Assembly: GCF_910592395.1 (NCBI RefSeq)
Contig: NC_088323.1
Location: forward strand, 312,001 to 376,000
Direction of reading: 5' to 3'
Length of the DNA: 64,000 nucleotides
Source: Lineus longissimus
Lineage: Eukaryota > Nemertea > Pilidiophora > Heteronemertea > Lineidae
In this document: piece by piece, positions 24,745 to 38,326 of the stretch
Layout of the letters: each line of letters starts with the position of its first letter
Position numbering within the stretch: the stretch's first letter is position 1
Made by a program: the position numbers and the translations under genes
Notes under the pieces: generated by a model
Told to the model about the DNA's origin: nothing
The model's database searches: none
Seen by the model: only the letters and a program-made list of their open reading frames with translations

Positions 24745-24958
24745 ATTCTTATAAGATATTCGTTAAGATTTTATTCAATTTCGTGTACACGTGCACGTAC
24801 ATGTACATTCGTTACAAGATTCCTGTAGGATTCTTACTTAGATATTAGCTAAGAATCTCACATGATTCCTGTAACGAATGTACATGTACATGGACACGAA
24901 ACTGAATAGTCATTCAGTTTCGTGTCCATGTACATGAAGGCTTATAAGAATCCTATCT
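24745..24958. mobile_element. Foldback / MITE-like element with nested inverted repeats
   Basis: A long imperfect inverted repeat has arms of about 65 bases (24774-24840 and 24845-24908), reading ATTCAATTTCGTGTACACG on one side and the reverse of CATGGACACGAAACTGAAT on the other. A second, perfect palindrome follows at about 24885-24936: a 24-nt arm, ATGTACATGG...GAAACTGAAT, a four-base loop and its exact complement. Short outer inverted repeats, TTCTTATAAG and CTTATAAGAA, frame the whole. There is no coding capacity. This is typical of a non-autonomous DNA transposon or foldback element. Confidence 0.75.
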
Positions 24959-25895
24959 CTATTATTGACCTGCGATGATACACATTTAAGCCTGGCAAAG
25001 AAAAATTGGTGATATCAAATACTGTTTTTTTTCACAGAAGTTTTTGCCATGGCTGTCAAAGACATCCACCGAAAGTGATCAACCTAGCAGGTTCTGCTTG
25101 AAAAATGCATGGAAGGAGCATCTCCTTTCAGATTACTGTCAGTGTCTTACTGTTAGTGGCCTTCTCGCCAGGGGCAACAACTTATTACAACACATATTAC
25201 ACAATAATGCCATGTTCGGGCACTTAGCTACGTTCCCAATGCAGAGGCAAGATTTGTATCTCACTTGACATATACTACAACTGCCCTATAGGCTTATCAA
25301 ATGCATGAATGGACAACAAAATATCTGTTTACCTCACAACGTGATAGCGAGCTGAAGTGATGGCTACATTTTAATGTCATTTGATCCAAATATATTATGA
25401 ATGATGTCATATGATGAATACAGCAGTAACTCTTTGGTCGAACTAAAACTAGAGGAGATCTTGATGTGTATCACTAAAACCTGAACTAGTAATAATACTT
25501 GTTGAGCTTGAAAATAATAAGGATGAAACATATCTATACGAATGTTGAACAAATGCTTTCAGTGATGTCTGTCATTTCTCAGTTTCCAACAACACGATGA
25601 GAATCAGGTGACAATACACCACACTTTGACACTTCGCCACTGTCCATTTGTTATTATACACTTTCATACGCTGTTGATTACAAGGGCACTCAGCCAGCTA
25701 CAGGTAATGTACTGCAAACACAGGACGCCTGAAAAGGAAAAAAACAAACAAGTCAGTCTGATGCTTTTATAGGTAATTGGCTCGAAATGAGCGGAGCGCA
25801 TTGTGATCCTGGATGCTGCACATAAAAACAACACTACGCTACCGTAGCAATTACCTCGTCTCTCCCGCGGGGGTTACACTAGTGTCAGCACGGCC

Positions 25896-25961
25896 ATGTT
25901 CCTGATTACCTTACTGCTGCTGACGGCATGGATTTCCCGAACACACAAGGGGTCATCAACG
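25896..25961 (+). CDS. Speculative first exon encoding a signal peptide
   Basis: ATGTTCCTGATTACC opens 22 codons, MFLITLLLLTAWISRTHKGS plus two more, a compact hydrophobic core with a plausible cleavage region. The frame then meets a usable donor, ATCAACG|GTAAAG, in phase 0. If spliced there, it would start a plus-strand secreted or membrane protein. No following exon was found and such short hydrophobic frames occur by chance. Confidence 0.18.
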
Positions 25962-28900
25962 GTAAAGATGTTGCACATCGGTTCACAAAAAATTACACAC
26001 ACAAAGCTGCGAAAGACGGGGAGATACTGAACTGAATAACACAATTATTTTGCAGGAACATGCCAAGGAAGCAAGGTTCTACAGTATGTAAAATCATGTA
26101 AGCTTACTCGATGGACTTTTTCACGTGGTTATTGGTGATGATTAAGTTGAAGCAAGTTTGATGTGTTGTAGCGTGGTGCACTGAAGACAAAATCTACTGT
26201 TTATTCTCACTTAGTGGTTACTTACACAAGGAGCTTCTGCTGTAGCCACAGAAGTTTAGGAGGGTTATCCAGCTCACTCATAAGGAAGCCCCCATCGGCA
26301 ATGCCAACTATACCATTTATCCACCCAATTAGGAAAAAGATCACCACATAAAAAATAAAGATTGCCTCATCGGGCATGAAATAATCCTGAAGAAGCCAAG
26401 ATCAATCAAAGATTCAAGTGTATTCTCAATCTGTTGTAATTATACCTATCGCTTCAATCAGGAGTTGGCATCTGGCTGGATTTTAAACTGACATGATCAC
26501 TTTCCTCCGGCGCCGTATGAGGCTGAACATGTCAAGGAATAACTGATGTACGTGTCTCTGTCAGGGGTTCATCAGGGGTTTTATACAGACTGCCTCAATG
26601 ATGTTAAAGCTTCATTGGCATCATTCATTCCCATGGGGACATTCTGAACTATAGTGAGTTGAACCTCGCTACGAGGACTCCATGTGGTGCACGAATGCAA
26701 AGTTCATATTTCTCATCAGCGTGAGAACGTGATCTCAAGACATCAACGGCGTAGATGCTTTCATACTTTTTATGATGTGGCGCATCAGAAAGAGTCTGAA
26801 GCAAACTGAGAATTCAACGGAACCGAGTTTATTATGTTTTATCATTAGGCAATATCAAATTCCACTCTTTCGCCATCTCATATTTAATTGGCATCAACTC
26901 TGTGTATCCCCTTTGCTATCATAGGAAAGTCAAGCCTAATTAGATTTGTCGATATACAGAGAAAATATCGTGTTAGCGAGAAGAAAAAAACACGACAAAA
27001 AGCACGATGTTGATACTATACGAATTTTTCTCGAGCCCGTGTTGCAAGTGCCTCTACTGCTTTCCCAAGCAAAAGAGTATAAAACTATAAAAGAATTTAG
27101 GCCTATTAGTGGTGGTGTCACAGAACGGAGGTTCTCCTCATGAAGTGAAAAGAGGCTTAATGATTGCTCCTTTCAGCCTTCGAAAACACGCACTGCAAAA
27201 CGACGAAGACGAATCTTAGGTTCATGGAGTGTGTGGTACAGTATAGTCAAAGCAAAGTCATTTGTACCATCGAATATTGGTAAAGACATGTGGTTCACAA
27301 GCTTCTTTGGTGAAACAGACGATGCTTCAGGCTTATAAACATCAACAACTTACATTTATAGTTATCATCTAAAATCTATTCGTTCGAACCCAATGCATAT
27401 CTTGGTACTACGACGTACTCCATACGGTCGTACACTCTCAATGCATTATGTTACTTTATCCTACAGAATAAACTCTGGTTCCTCCATTGCAGCCATCTTG
27501 TCCAAAGTCGCCTCAAGTAATCGATCTTTCTTCAACCATTGAAGTCCCAACGACCATGATTACCACCCAAAGACATGATAACATCGTCCACTCGCTAATT
27601 AGGACCAAACATAAGTTAATTAGCAGGGCAACTGATGTTAAGAATGGCGTGAGATGTTAGAAGCAATATGAATAACAGTTAATAAGCATACAAAGTCACA
27701 TCTTGATTTAATTCAGGCTCCCCAGTTCTTGTTTGCCAACTTGTTATAGAAAACCTTGCGGGTCTTTTTCGTAACGAGATCGTGCCGTTTGCACAGTCCG
27801 CTGACAATTTTCCGCTGGTTTGTGCCGTTAATCAGATAATGATATTATCAATGTGGTCAGCATATTGCATATGCACTTTCATAATGGAATCTTGGTGTTT
27901 GTGGTTATTTGGCTGGAATATTGGCCATAACAACTAGGAAAAGCCTCTGGGGATCGACAGATTGGGCTGGCAGAGCCCACAGGCTGGATGTGAAGAAGCT
28001 GACCACAGTGGCTCATTCGCTAAGGAAGAACAAAAAAGCATGGTTTTTGCAAGACGTTCTTCAAGGAAATGCTGTCAGAAGGTAAGGTGTGGTATTTCAC
28101 CATCAGGCTTCAGTGGTAGCTACTGGAGCTCTTGAGGGAATGCTGTGATGCTTACTTGACATCATCAATGTGCTCCTGACAAGTTGCGCGACAACTGTTT
28201 AAACTGGTTCTTGCTCTTACTTTATAAAGCTCAGTTGATTTCACGTTTGTTTGGTGTAAAGAGATATCTACTGAAAGCCGGGCAATATACAATCATGAAT
28301 CGTGAAGAAGCTGATTGTAACTTGTTAGAGAGGGTATGTCTCTATATAAAACACGTGCAATTCAGTACTTAGGATTTCTTGGGGTTCGAGGTATGCTGGA
28401 GTGCGTTTTGAAAACTTCTCACGTCACCATAACTGTGCTCTGGCAGCTGTTAGTGCGTTCGACTACAGTTACGACAAATTTGAAATTGAACGTTACTCAA
28501 GTGAGCAAACGCTTCCGCTTCAAAACATGAAGCATTGAATTTGGATTCATTTCTGCATCGGCTTAGAATTCAATGCATTTATCCAGCGGGTGTAAAAAAG
28601 CTCCAACAAACATCTCTTCATCTTAGTCAGGATTGGAAACCTTTGGTGACAAATCGTGCATGATGATAACACTGTCTGTAGGTGACAACTGAATTTCAAG
28701 CCAGAAATATTTCATCATTATTTGAAATGGAATGCTCCAAAGGGCTCCTTTGGTGACGATAATTCGGTTTCCTAATTTGAAATTTCTTGATTGAAATAAA
28801 TTCTTATTCTCAACATAATGGAATTGAGTCAGAAAATGAACTTGTTCATGGTTTTCTTGGATGTTGATAAGATTAATCAACAACACACCGTTGGAATAAT

Positions 28901-30235
28901 GGAAACGAAATGAGGCTGTCATCTTTCGAAATAAAAGTAAAAATATCCTGTTATACTATCAAATAACTGAAATATTGTTTTGATTTATATAACAAGGTGT
29001 ATGGTTATAACGAATTTACGACTATATGACATTTCAGGGCATTTCTGTCGAGTAAGTAGATCTTTATATAGCCACGCTGAGAAAAATATTGTACAGATAA
29101 AATGTCCTTCGCATGCAGCAAAACATCAAAAGATTGGCTGTACTCATGATCGCCTTGACGATATTAATAACAAAAGACAGGGACAAATCCGACAGTATAG
29201 TTTTTATGTCACACAATATTAATATCCTGTCGCCCCTCGGCGCAAATCTCCGACCATATTGTCTGGTGTAACCATAGAAGAAGGGCCGCATTGGTAAATG
29301 AAAAAAAATCATTATCCTGATACCCTTCCAGCTACACATTTTACGGACAGGAACCAATAGGACAAGATAGTACAGCTGACCTGATTGGTGAATACCTGTC
29401 AATGCTAAAACCATGACCAATCAGTGTCCTTGATAAAAATACATGTATCTACACTTTGGTAACTGCATGACTTTCCCCCTCAAGCTAGATGTCAATGTTA
29501 TGGACACAGAATCCACCGCGGTCGACCTCCTTGCCTTAGTCATCGACCTTTAACGTATGGAATCTAGAGAAAAAGACCATAATATCAGAAGTAGCCATTC
29601 TAAGAAACTAATATCACGCACGGGGACCGACAGAGGAAAGAGCGAGCACCACACGCGTGTTACAAGGTTTAATTACATTGGACATATTGGTCCGTGCCGG
29701 CTTGTCAGGCTCCGACAGGGATTTGCTAAACCATCTCTGGGTCGCTGGTTACAAAAAGCTTTTTAATTAATACGTCAATCGTAAGTGGAAGCTGAGATGG
29801 TTTAGAATGGAATGTCCTCATAGAGGTCCTGTGGTGTGTTTTGTCCGTTGATTTCCTCATAAAATGCGTGGCGCCTTCCGGTCGGCAGCTATACACAGTG
29901 CTTTGACGGGCTTAAGCTCGGGTATGTTGGTTTTTCTACAGCAATTCATGTCTTCTGTCTGTCGCATGTTGGTGGAGGGGTCAGGGATTTCGTGATCGAC
30001 ATAATCGGGATTCGATCGACTCAAGTTCAATCAATATGGTCTGATATGATGAAAAATACACACAACTATGTGTAGTATATTTCGGTCACGTCAGGTTGGA
30101 ATATGGGGCTCGGTTCCTCAAAGTGCAGAATTCGCCTTATCCCTAAAGGTTTCTTAAGTATCCTTAAGATCAACATTTTCTATGTTACGACTAACGACTC
30201 GGTTAAAGCTAAAATGCGGCCGGTGTAGAAGTTTA

Positions 30236-30378
30236 AAATGTCCTAGGATAAAATGTCCGGGAACAAAGGATTCTATTATGCGCTGAGCTATTGACGGTCA
30301 TTGCCTCTATAGAACCATATGCCATAATCTGTCAGAATACAATAGGCCCGGACACTTTTTCCAGGGGGGACACTTTTT
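30236..30378 (+). repeat. Dispersed 143-bp repeat, copy 1
   Basis: Shares the order ATTCTATTA, GCGCTG, ACGGTCAT, CTATAGA, TCAACATACAAT-like and TTCCAGGGGG with 45211-45352 in the same orientation. Copies are perhaps 70% alike. No coding potential. It is an old interspersed element of unknown class. Confidence 0.75.
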
Positions 30379-31249
30379 ACTTTTACACCGGGTTTGGAAC
30401 CACCCGGCCCGGGTATATCCTACGAAACAACCACAGACGATAAGCCGGAACGAGATATCAAAACTTAATCAGATCGAAAGGAAATATACCATCTATCAAT
30501 GCCAAGCTGAGAAAAATAATAGAACTACGAGACAAAACAAAGATCACGGTAACTACAGTTATAGCAGCAGTGAAACGTACAACCATAAAAACCGTTTCAA
30601 AACAAAGACACTAGCACATGACTCGCAATGAAATACACAATAAATCTCCTCTCTACTTAGGGTGAAACACGAACCTTGAATAGAGTATGATTCAGCAGCC
30701 TTCAAGCAGTGCAAAGAGACTAATTACACCATTCCAAATCAGAGAATGTTTTTCACCGAGCATGTATTCTTTGTGAGAGTTGATGGGTGGGACAATAGAT
30801 CTACCCCGCAGAGTGACAATCCCTCAAACAGCTGATGAACCACACATTTTATTCTTATGTTTGCTAAAGAATAACTCGGATGGAAAATTTGCAATCTGAT
30901 TTGGTAATGTGGGAGACGTAATGACTTGAGTGAGGCGTTAAGGTTTTATATTTGAGAGCGAATGTGTGGTTTCGACAACAGAACTGTCAATACTACTTCT
31001 GGTGTCCCTATTTTGGTCGGAATGATTGATCATTCCATTAATGTTAGATATCATAACTTATGTAGGCTTAAGGAGGTAATTCGGATTAGTGGTTATGGAC
31101 TTGCGGTTGGTTTAACGGTTTCTCAAACCAAGGTCAGAAAGAAGACCAGCTCCGCTGAACGTTAACAATGAAAGACAAACATGGCAGAATAACGCATCAC
31201 CATAAGGGCGGAGTCATACTCTGTGCACGGCCATCGGTGTTCAACTCGC

Positions 31250-31508
31250 CTTCAAAATCTGGACGCTAACGTAAGGAACTACGCTCAACAGATTTTGACC
31301 GCGCGTTTGACGCCTGAGGTTTTGCTTCGGAGTTAGAATCCGTCTTTGAGCTCTCCTGCCGAAATGTATATAATTGCCGGAAGCATACGCTAACAGAGAG
31401 TCACCCTCTCTTGCATTTGAAAAAAGTGACTGACTGGGGACTTAACCAACAACCTTCTAGGTGACCGGCGGTTATGTTGACCTCAGCACTACGCCACTCC
31501 GACAGCCC
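31250..31508 (-). mobile_element. tRNA-derived SINE-like element
   Basis: On the minus strand GGGCTGTCGGAGTGGCGTAG contains an A-box match (TGGCGTAGTGC), and about 50 bases on GTTGGTTAAGTCCCC is a B-box-like word. This is the layout of an internal RNA polymerase III promoter in a tRNA-derived SINE. The tail limit is uncertain. It does not fold as an intact tRNA by eye. Confidence 0.5.
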
Positions 31509-34500
31509 AAAATTAAAAATAGGCATTTGTACCCGATACCAGCCACAATAACATTAATCACGCAGCCGTACCACAACACTGAACGCCACCACACTTTTTC
31601 TTATGTGTCCTTAGCTCCCTGGAGATACCTGAGAAGCCAACTTGCTCATTTCATTACCAGAGCTATACGAGAGCCACCGGCAGCGTCGAGTGACAAGAAT
31701 AACAGCGGGAATGACCAGCAAGTTGCCTATGCTCGGCTCAGTAGCGGCAGAAGTGGAATTTGCTTCATAATCTCACGAAGAAAACAGCGACATTGTGGTG
31801 CACATGACACATGATGTTCACAAAGCGCGATTGGTTCTATGTTCCATGCCCAACCCATAAGCTATCTTATCAAAAGATGTTGCATAGAATAGAATCAACA
31901 ACCACTGGCGACAAGGTTTGCTGAACCTTCCAGATGAGTACAATAATCGCATCATCTGTCCTTCGTCTGTGATGTTTTCCTAACATTATAGGCATGTTCT
32001 CGGCAGAGCCATGCCGTCTACGGAAGTTTGTATTTAACGGCTCATACACCTCTTAGCTTTAGGACATGCTATAGCTCTGTCTCATGCAGCTCTTATGTAT
32101 TCTCTAGGGTCCTGTCAGTCAAGCGTGAGACATTGCGTGATCATGTCATAGACGTATATCACTAGAAATCTGATATGTTTATCTCGGAGGGCTGGGGAGC
32201 TCTCCGGCGACTTCGATCTTTATCTTGACACGGCAGGTAAGCAGAGTTCACGTTCACAGGCGAAGCTACAGGCACGGCACGATTTTCTCGGGGGGAAGCT
32301 TAACAACATCACCATTAGTTAGCTGATAAGAAAGGAGAAAAAAGCCGAGACCTTATCGAATAACCTTGGTAGTTGAACTAACTGGGTGTCGAGGACGACC
32401 TTGCTGAAGCAAACACTGAAGCTATCAATGGAAAGCTGTCCATCCGATATCTGCAACTTCAGAATACTGAGGTCACACCCTACATAAATGCCCTGTTGGC
32501 TGAAAGTGCATGCAACGCCACCATGGCATGAATGGCCGAGATATGTGGGGAACCATTGTACGTAATAGCTTCCCAGACGTCGCCAGCGTTTCCTCTAATG
32601 CAACTGCATTGCAGTTTAAGGTAGATTGATACCAACAGGGCCAGCACCGCGAAAAAAGCATGTCTCTTGCGCAGTACAGCTACTAAATGATGAAATGACC
32701 CCGCACACACACGGCTGGCCATACCATAAGAAGGTACGAAAGATGGCTCGGAGTAACAAGCAGGCCGAGCGAGGTTTTTCTCTTGCCAACTGTTAAGAGG
32801 ACGATGAATATTTTAGAGTTGTCTTTACGCTTGCTGGAGAAGAGCAAATCGGTATTGATTTGTGGGAATGATTTGAGAGTCACCTTGTTTTGGGCCATTA
32901 GTGTCGGTTGATGGCAACATAGAGCACTGAGGTCGTCGCGCCTGGTTTTACATAGTCTGGTGTGATAGTCAGACACATGGTTTTCTTTGGAATGTGGTAA
33001 GAAACGGCTATTTACAGGTGCATCAGAGTCCAATTGGTTTAGGTTCTTGCCATTGCCTTAACAGGGTAACACATGGGATCAAGCTACTAAACGACCGAGA
33101 CTAGGGAGCCTTTCAGAAGATCACGGCACTGCTCATCGGAGCAGCCGCCACATGTTCCCTGCTCGATACTCTCTAACTGTAGGCCAAGATGTTCATCGCT
33201 AGTTTAGTTACCATTCTATCGAATCCCAACTCGCAAAAGTACACTTTCAGTAATTGTTCGCTATTGCTACCTAAACAGCATCATGCTTAATTAATCAATA
33301 CAAGAATAAGTTAAGAGTACATCCGTCTTGTGAACATCAAGACCCCTGCTGGTCATTATGGTGAATGCTCCAGTTTCCCCATCGCGTATCGTTATATCAA
33401 TGCCGAACTATAGTAACACACAATCGATCACTGAGAAGAAGAAAAGACTAAAAACCTATAGGAACCTTTCGCCATAACTAGCCGGCGATGTGGTATGCCT
33501 CTAATGGCCTGTTTACAATAGCAGGTATCGTGTTTATGGCTTCTACGTTCTCCATAATCCATGTTGGCATTATTGGTGAGATTTAGGAAAATGATTATGT
33601 TTTTGTGTCATTGATGGATTGTGACTTAGTACATGTTGCGGATGTCGATTGATAAAACCAACGTCCCGGGGTAACAACTGTGGACAAAGACCTGGCATAA
33701 TGTAGTAATGTTTTCATTCTTGGTTTCGTGACGATGTTGTTGTAACCTGCTTGGGGACATCATTGAGGATGAATTAGTGTAGGTTCCTTGTGTTCTCGAG
33801 GTATTTGGTTCGTGGAAGGGTTTTTGCTGTAAGATGCATGCATTAGAGATATGCGAATGGTAAATGACCTTAAAAAGTGCCCATGTTGAGTAGAAAACGA
33901 GACCGCACATCACTTACTCCAAGACTACGCGATGTTGGGGCCATAAGGTCGAGACGACGAGGATGAAGACATCGAAAACAAAGTGTAGAGATGGAAGTTG
34001 ACATGAAGGCTTCAGTCCGATTCGTGACTGAGCTAAGAATTTGCTGCTCTCGAGAAGGGCTGGAGTGGTAGAGGCTGCCAATTCAGACCACTCATTATTG
34101 TGACATATCAATGTGCTATGTTCTACATTACCAATCAGGACATTTCTCTTTCTTGGCAAGGCTTCACCATCTGGGAAATTTCAAATCTTACCTGCAAGCA
34201 GAATAACAAGGTAGACATTCATTAGCAAAATGGCATGTACTTGCAATAAATGATAGGTTATCAGATTACTGCTGTGACTGTAGACTGTATGGGAAATCAA
34301 CATTATGGCCCTGCATCTTGCATATCAACCTTCGCCTTACCGAATGTAACCATTAGCTTGAGACGAGCACGTTGCTTTCATCAAGTTACTATTGACAGGT
34401 CAAGGGGTTCAGCAGGGACCAATATCAACTCTCGGGTGATCAATTCCGCCGCGGTAACCCCACTGGATTCACCTGCACCCACAGACAAACTCTCTCAAGC

Positions 34501-34806
34501 TTTTCCGTGCCCTTTACTCATTCTTACAGAAACCAACTGCATTCCAAGTGAAATATCGGTGAACTCATCATGCAAACCGTCGCTACATATCGGCGAGGAC
34601 AGATGTTACTAAACACGGATCACTGAGAACTTGATTATTTGCACCGTGAATGCGGATCGATGCTCAAAATCGATGCCTGGCTCTGGATAACTGATGCACG
34701 CTTGGTCAGATCATTAAATCCAGTGTCAAGCATCTTTTCCGAAATATTGTAGCATTCATAACCCTCAATGATTCACCAGAACTTGCCGTCAAAGACACCG
34801 ACAAAC

Positions 34807-34896
34807 CTGATACGTTATCTGTCGAAATCTCCTCACTTGATTGGTCAATCAGCTGCTGTGCGATCGGTGTGAGTACATTCTGTGCTTTCATATACC
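34807..34896 (-). CDS. Speculative exon, unknown protein (nested gene candidate)
   Basis: The minus-strand acceptor GCTTTAACTTGCAG is good. It opens a phase-1 frame, YMKAQNVLTPIAQQLIDQ and on to SSEEISTDNVS, closed by the donor ATCAG|GTTTGT in phase 1. The composition looks protein-like (helical, polar), and the incoming phase agrees with the neighbouring candidate exon at 35127-35325. I recognise no family. Alternative donors lie further on (TCTG|GTGAAT). It could be a coincidental frame. Confidence 0.25.
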
Positions 34897-35126
34897 CTGC
34901 AAGTTAAAGCAATTGATTCTAGAAATCATGTAACATCTGATTGTGACTTTGCGTTGACTTGCACTGTATATTCTTGTTAAAACATCACAGATTCTGTTAA
35001 ACAAACACGTCAATGGCAAGGTTGGTTTATCCAGTGCTGCCGAAGGAACTTATGCAGGCTTATCCAGGCCTGTTGTTTCAGGCACATGAAGGAAGGGGTG
35101 GCATTATCAAATGTGACAGTTATCAC

Positions 35127-35325
35127 CTTTCTTAATTGCACTGTCATTAACCACAAAACATTCTGTACTCGCAGCGTGGAAAATCGATAACCTCTCTTTG
35201 ATCATGTTTAAATCGTTCTTGTCATATGCACGGACGGCTAAGGCAAGGTCATGTTTCGGACCCTGCACATTAATCCACAGCTGGACCTCCCACCTAATGT
35301 CTTTTGACAGCCTTTCTTGCACCAG
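35127..35325 (-). CDS. Speculative exon, unknown protein (nested gene candidate)
   Basis: Between CGAGTGGTCAG and AAGAAAG|GTGATA on the minus strand are 66 open codons (phase 0 to 1) with a protein-like sequence, including LSKDIRWEVQLWINVQG and VRAYDKNDLNMIKERL. Joined to 34807-34896 it restores a Gly codon. Just upstream, in another frame, an ATG at 35402 opens MSAAENVRIKRKVVHEDL and on, which overlaps this exon's start in an incompatible frame; this might mean a broken gene or an unseen intron. The family is unrecognised. Confidence 0.28.
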
Positions 35326-38312
35326 CTGACCACTCGATCCATTAGCACTAAGTCTTCATGCACCACTTTCCGTTTAATGCGGACATTTTCTGCTGCACTC
35401 ATTCAATTCATCACGGCAGCGAGAGCTCAGGAACCATCTGGTGTCTGAGACATCTCAAGGTAGTTTGCACTGAATTAATGTGGAGGTTCGTCAGCTGCAT
35501 GTAATGGTACTTTTTTGTTGATTAAGCACATAATGATGAACAGAATGAACAGAAAACTATTGTAAAGAGGAAACAAAGCATAATCAGTTCTTCTCGAAAA
35601 AAATGGTCGCCGTTGATCAAATTGCTTGTGTCATATCTCTTTGTCACATTGCTTTTATGAAGTCCTAGATATGTAATTGATAGCATAATGCATGTGATAA
35701 GGTTGACAAAAACAACCTCATCGTATTATACAATGACAAAACTCCTAGGCTTGACATTAGGCTTTGGGTGATTTGACAGGTTGTCACTACTACAAAGTAA
35801 ACATACACCAGCCGAATGGAAGCCTTAAAACAATAAAGGCTCGGTATTTTCCATGCGCATGCGTTGTTTTGTAATCATATATTAATAAGTGCTTTTTATG
35901 AGCTTTTCACAATGGTTACCCATGACAGCCAACTGGTCTTCAACTCATAGACATGTTGCCTTTACTTTGGTGAAGCAATCGATCTAATTATCTATCAAGA
36001 ATATGTTGACATCTTCGTTCAAAGGGAAGCAGACAAACACCCAACCTTTGTAAGAAGATATACAGCACGAGAATAATTAACTGAACCAAGAGTTTGATTC
36101 TACCCCACTGTGAAATCTGATGACTGTGATCCTTCCTGAGTTTCATTTGAAATGACGTAACACCATATGCCTTAAATAACGATGAAGAAAAGGTAGATTC
36201 TATTAAGTCTTCTAACTTCAAAGGTAATAGGACAATGAAAACACCTTTGATAGTGACTTCAAAGAAAGGAGCTAATTACTACACACCTTTCTTAATCACT
36301 GCTTGTCTTGTATCAGTGTTGTAGCTTTGGTTTCAATGGATCTGTTTCAAACTTGTGTCATGTTGCTACCAAGAAATATCAAAACGACGCATCAATTTGA
36401 GATGAAGTGATGAGGAGAAGCTTTATTTACATTTGACGACGCAATGGCTTCTGCTGTGACATGTTAATTGGCTTGCTTCTTTGATCAAATAATGTCTGAT
36501 CTACAGTCAAATGTTGTTGAAGGGCATAGTGTATTCTATATAAAGTCAAATGCTTACGTATCAATCTAACTTCTCAGTCTAAGGTAGGCGCAACAGTTTT
36601 TACCAGTTCTGTTTGCAGAACTTGCTGGAAGTTGTTTTGGGAAGTAAAAGACTGTTTTCCTTTCAGTCATACTAGTAAACGCAAATAGCTAAGATCTAGC
36701 AGCTGTCACTGCAATTAAGACAGATCCGACTTCTTCAACTCATATAATTATTGTATCACTTTCCGTTGCTGTAGAACACTTATCAATAAAAGATATATAT
36801 AAATCTGCTGTTTGAGCCTAACAGCTGAAAGCAGACGAAGTAATGGAAATCGCTGAAAAAGACTGTTCGCAACTAAAAATGTACCAAATGGATTAGAAGA
36901 GGCTGAAAAGAATGAAAGCCTAAAAAGTGTTACAAGTAGAAGCCACGTAGGAAATCCGGGCTCCGGCAAAAAAAGCTGTGAAAGAAATACCGAGATCGCG
37001 CTCGGTCGCCTGTGGCTGTTTTAGCCGTGGACAGTTGTGTACTAGGTATTTTTAGGTCAACAACCAATATACTACTTCGTTAAAGAGCGCAACTATCTTT
37101 TTCTTCATGTTTCATTGACAACGGAGACCACTTTGCGTACAGCTAAGTTGAGAGTATGTACACAAGCTTATGTCCACGCGGTACTGAAACAATCGCAGAA
37201 TAACACGTTTTTTCTCCAAAAGAAGTAAAAATCTCATTCCGATCTCATGTATATTTGATAAGGCATTTCCTTCACCGACATTGGGATAAAAACCACCACT
37301 TTGGAATAAATGTTTAAAGAAACTGTGTCGATAGCGAGGATAATCATTATTTTATAAACACCTTGGAACGCCGCAGAAGCGATACTAGTGGACTATGATT
37401 GGCAGAAGAATCCAATGGGTTGTCCGTAGGCACGAAATGATGAGCTCGTGAATTCATTTTGAGGTGGAATGTTCGTAGTATGTAGATTGCATGATGGCTG
37501 TAGGCTGGACATAAATGAAATGGTAGGAATTTGTATGACGTACCATGGGCTGAAGCTAAGGTTGTGCGAGGACACGGCGAGTCGCTTTAGACTCTCGCAC
37601 GATCTGGAGAGAGCACGAGGGCACCTGGTGATATATTCTGCGCAATTTTCAATTAATTGGTTCGTGATACTTGTGTACAACAAATGCTTGATTGAATCGT
37701 CCTGATGGTGGTGCAACAAAACCAAAATAATGATGAAGCTGAGTCTGTAAAGGAATTTCCAAGGTTTCTTTCTCAGGCCACAAAGCTACATCCCCTTGAA
37801 GTCAGGCACTCTCTCACCCTAATTACCATACAACTACACGTAAAAATTGCATAACCATCCTGAACAAATAGAAGGAAAGAATTCCTGATGGTATCGCCTA
37901 TAGCAGCAAAGAGATGCCGGTGAAAAAAAGAACATTCTTTATCCAATATCACAGAATGACTCAGTAATAAGCTGACTATTTTCTTGTTGATTCCTTTGAA
38001 TGTCCGAGTTGTCATGTTCGATAGAGACCGTTATCATCCGACATGTCAACATTCTCAACACTAAAGCCTTTGTACTTGATGCCTGTACCGGACCCGCTGG
38101 CATATAATGACAAAAAGTGAAACAAATGTCATTTTGTTCCTGCATTTGCAGCGCAGTAATGAAGTCTTTTTCTATTAATGACCGTTGATCAAAGGCGGAA
38201 AGCTGCACGAACATGATGCACATCGCGGGAAAAATCTCTCGCGGGGATTTGGCGTAATGATCAACGTGATGTAGGGAAGATAGCTGTATCTGCTATCTTG
38301 ATCTCGATGGGT

Positions 38313-38326
38313 GGGGGGGGGGGGGG
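38313..38326 (+). repeat. Poly-G run of 14 bases
   Basis: A mononucleotide run following CGATGGGTG. Length is prone to sequencing and assembly error and may be polymorphic. Confidence 0.95.
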
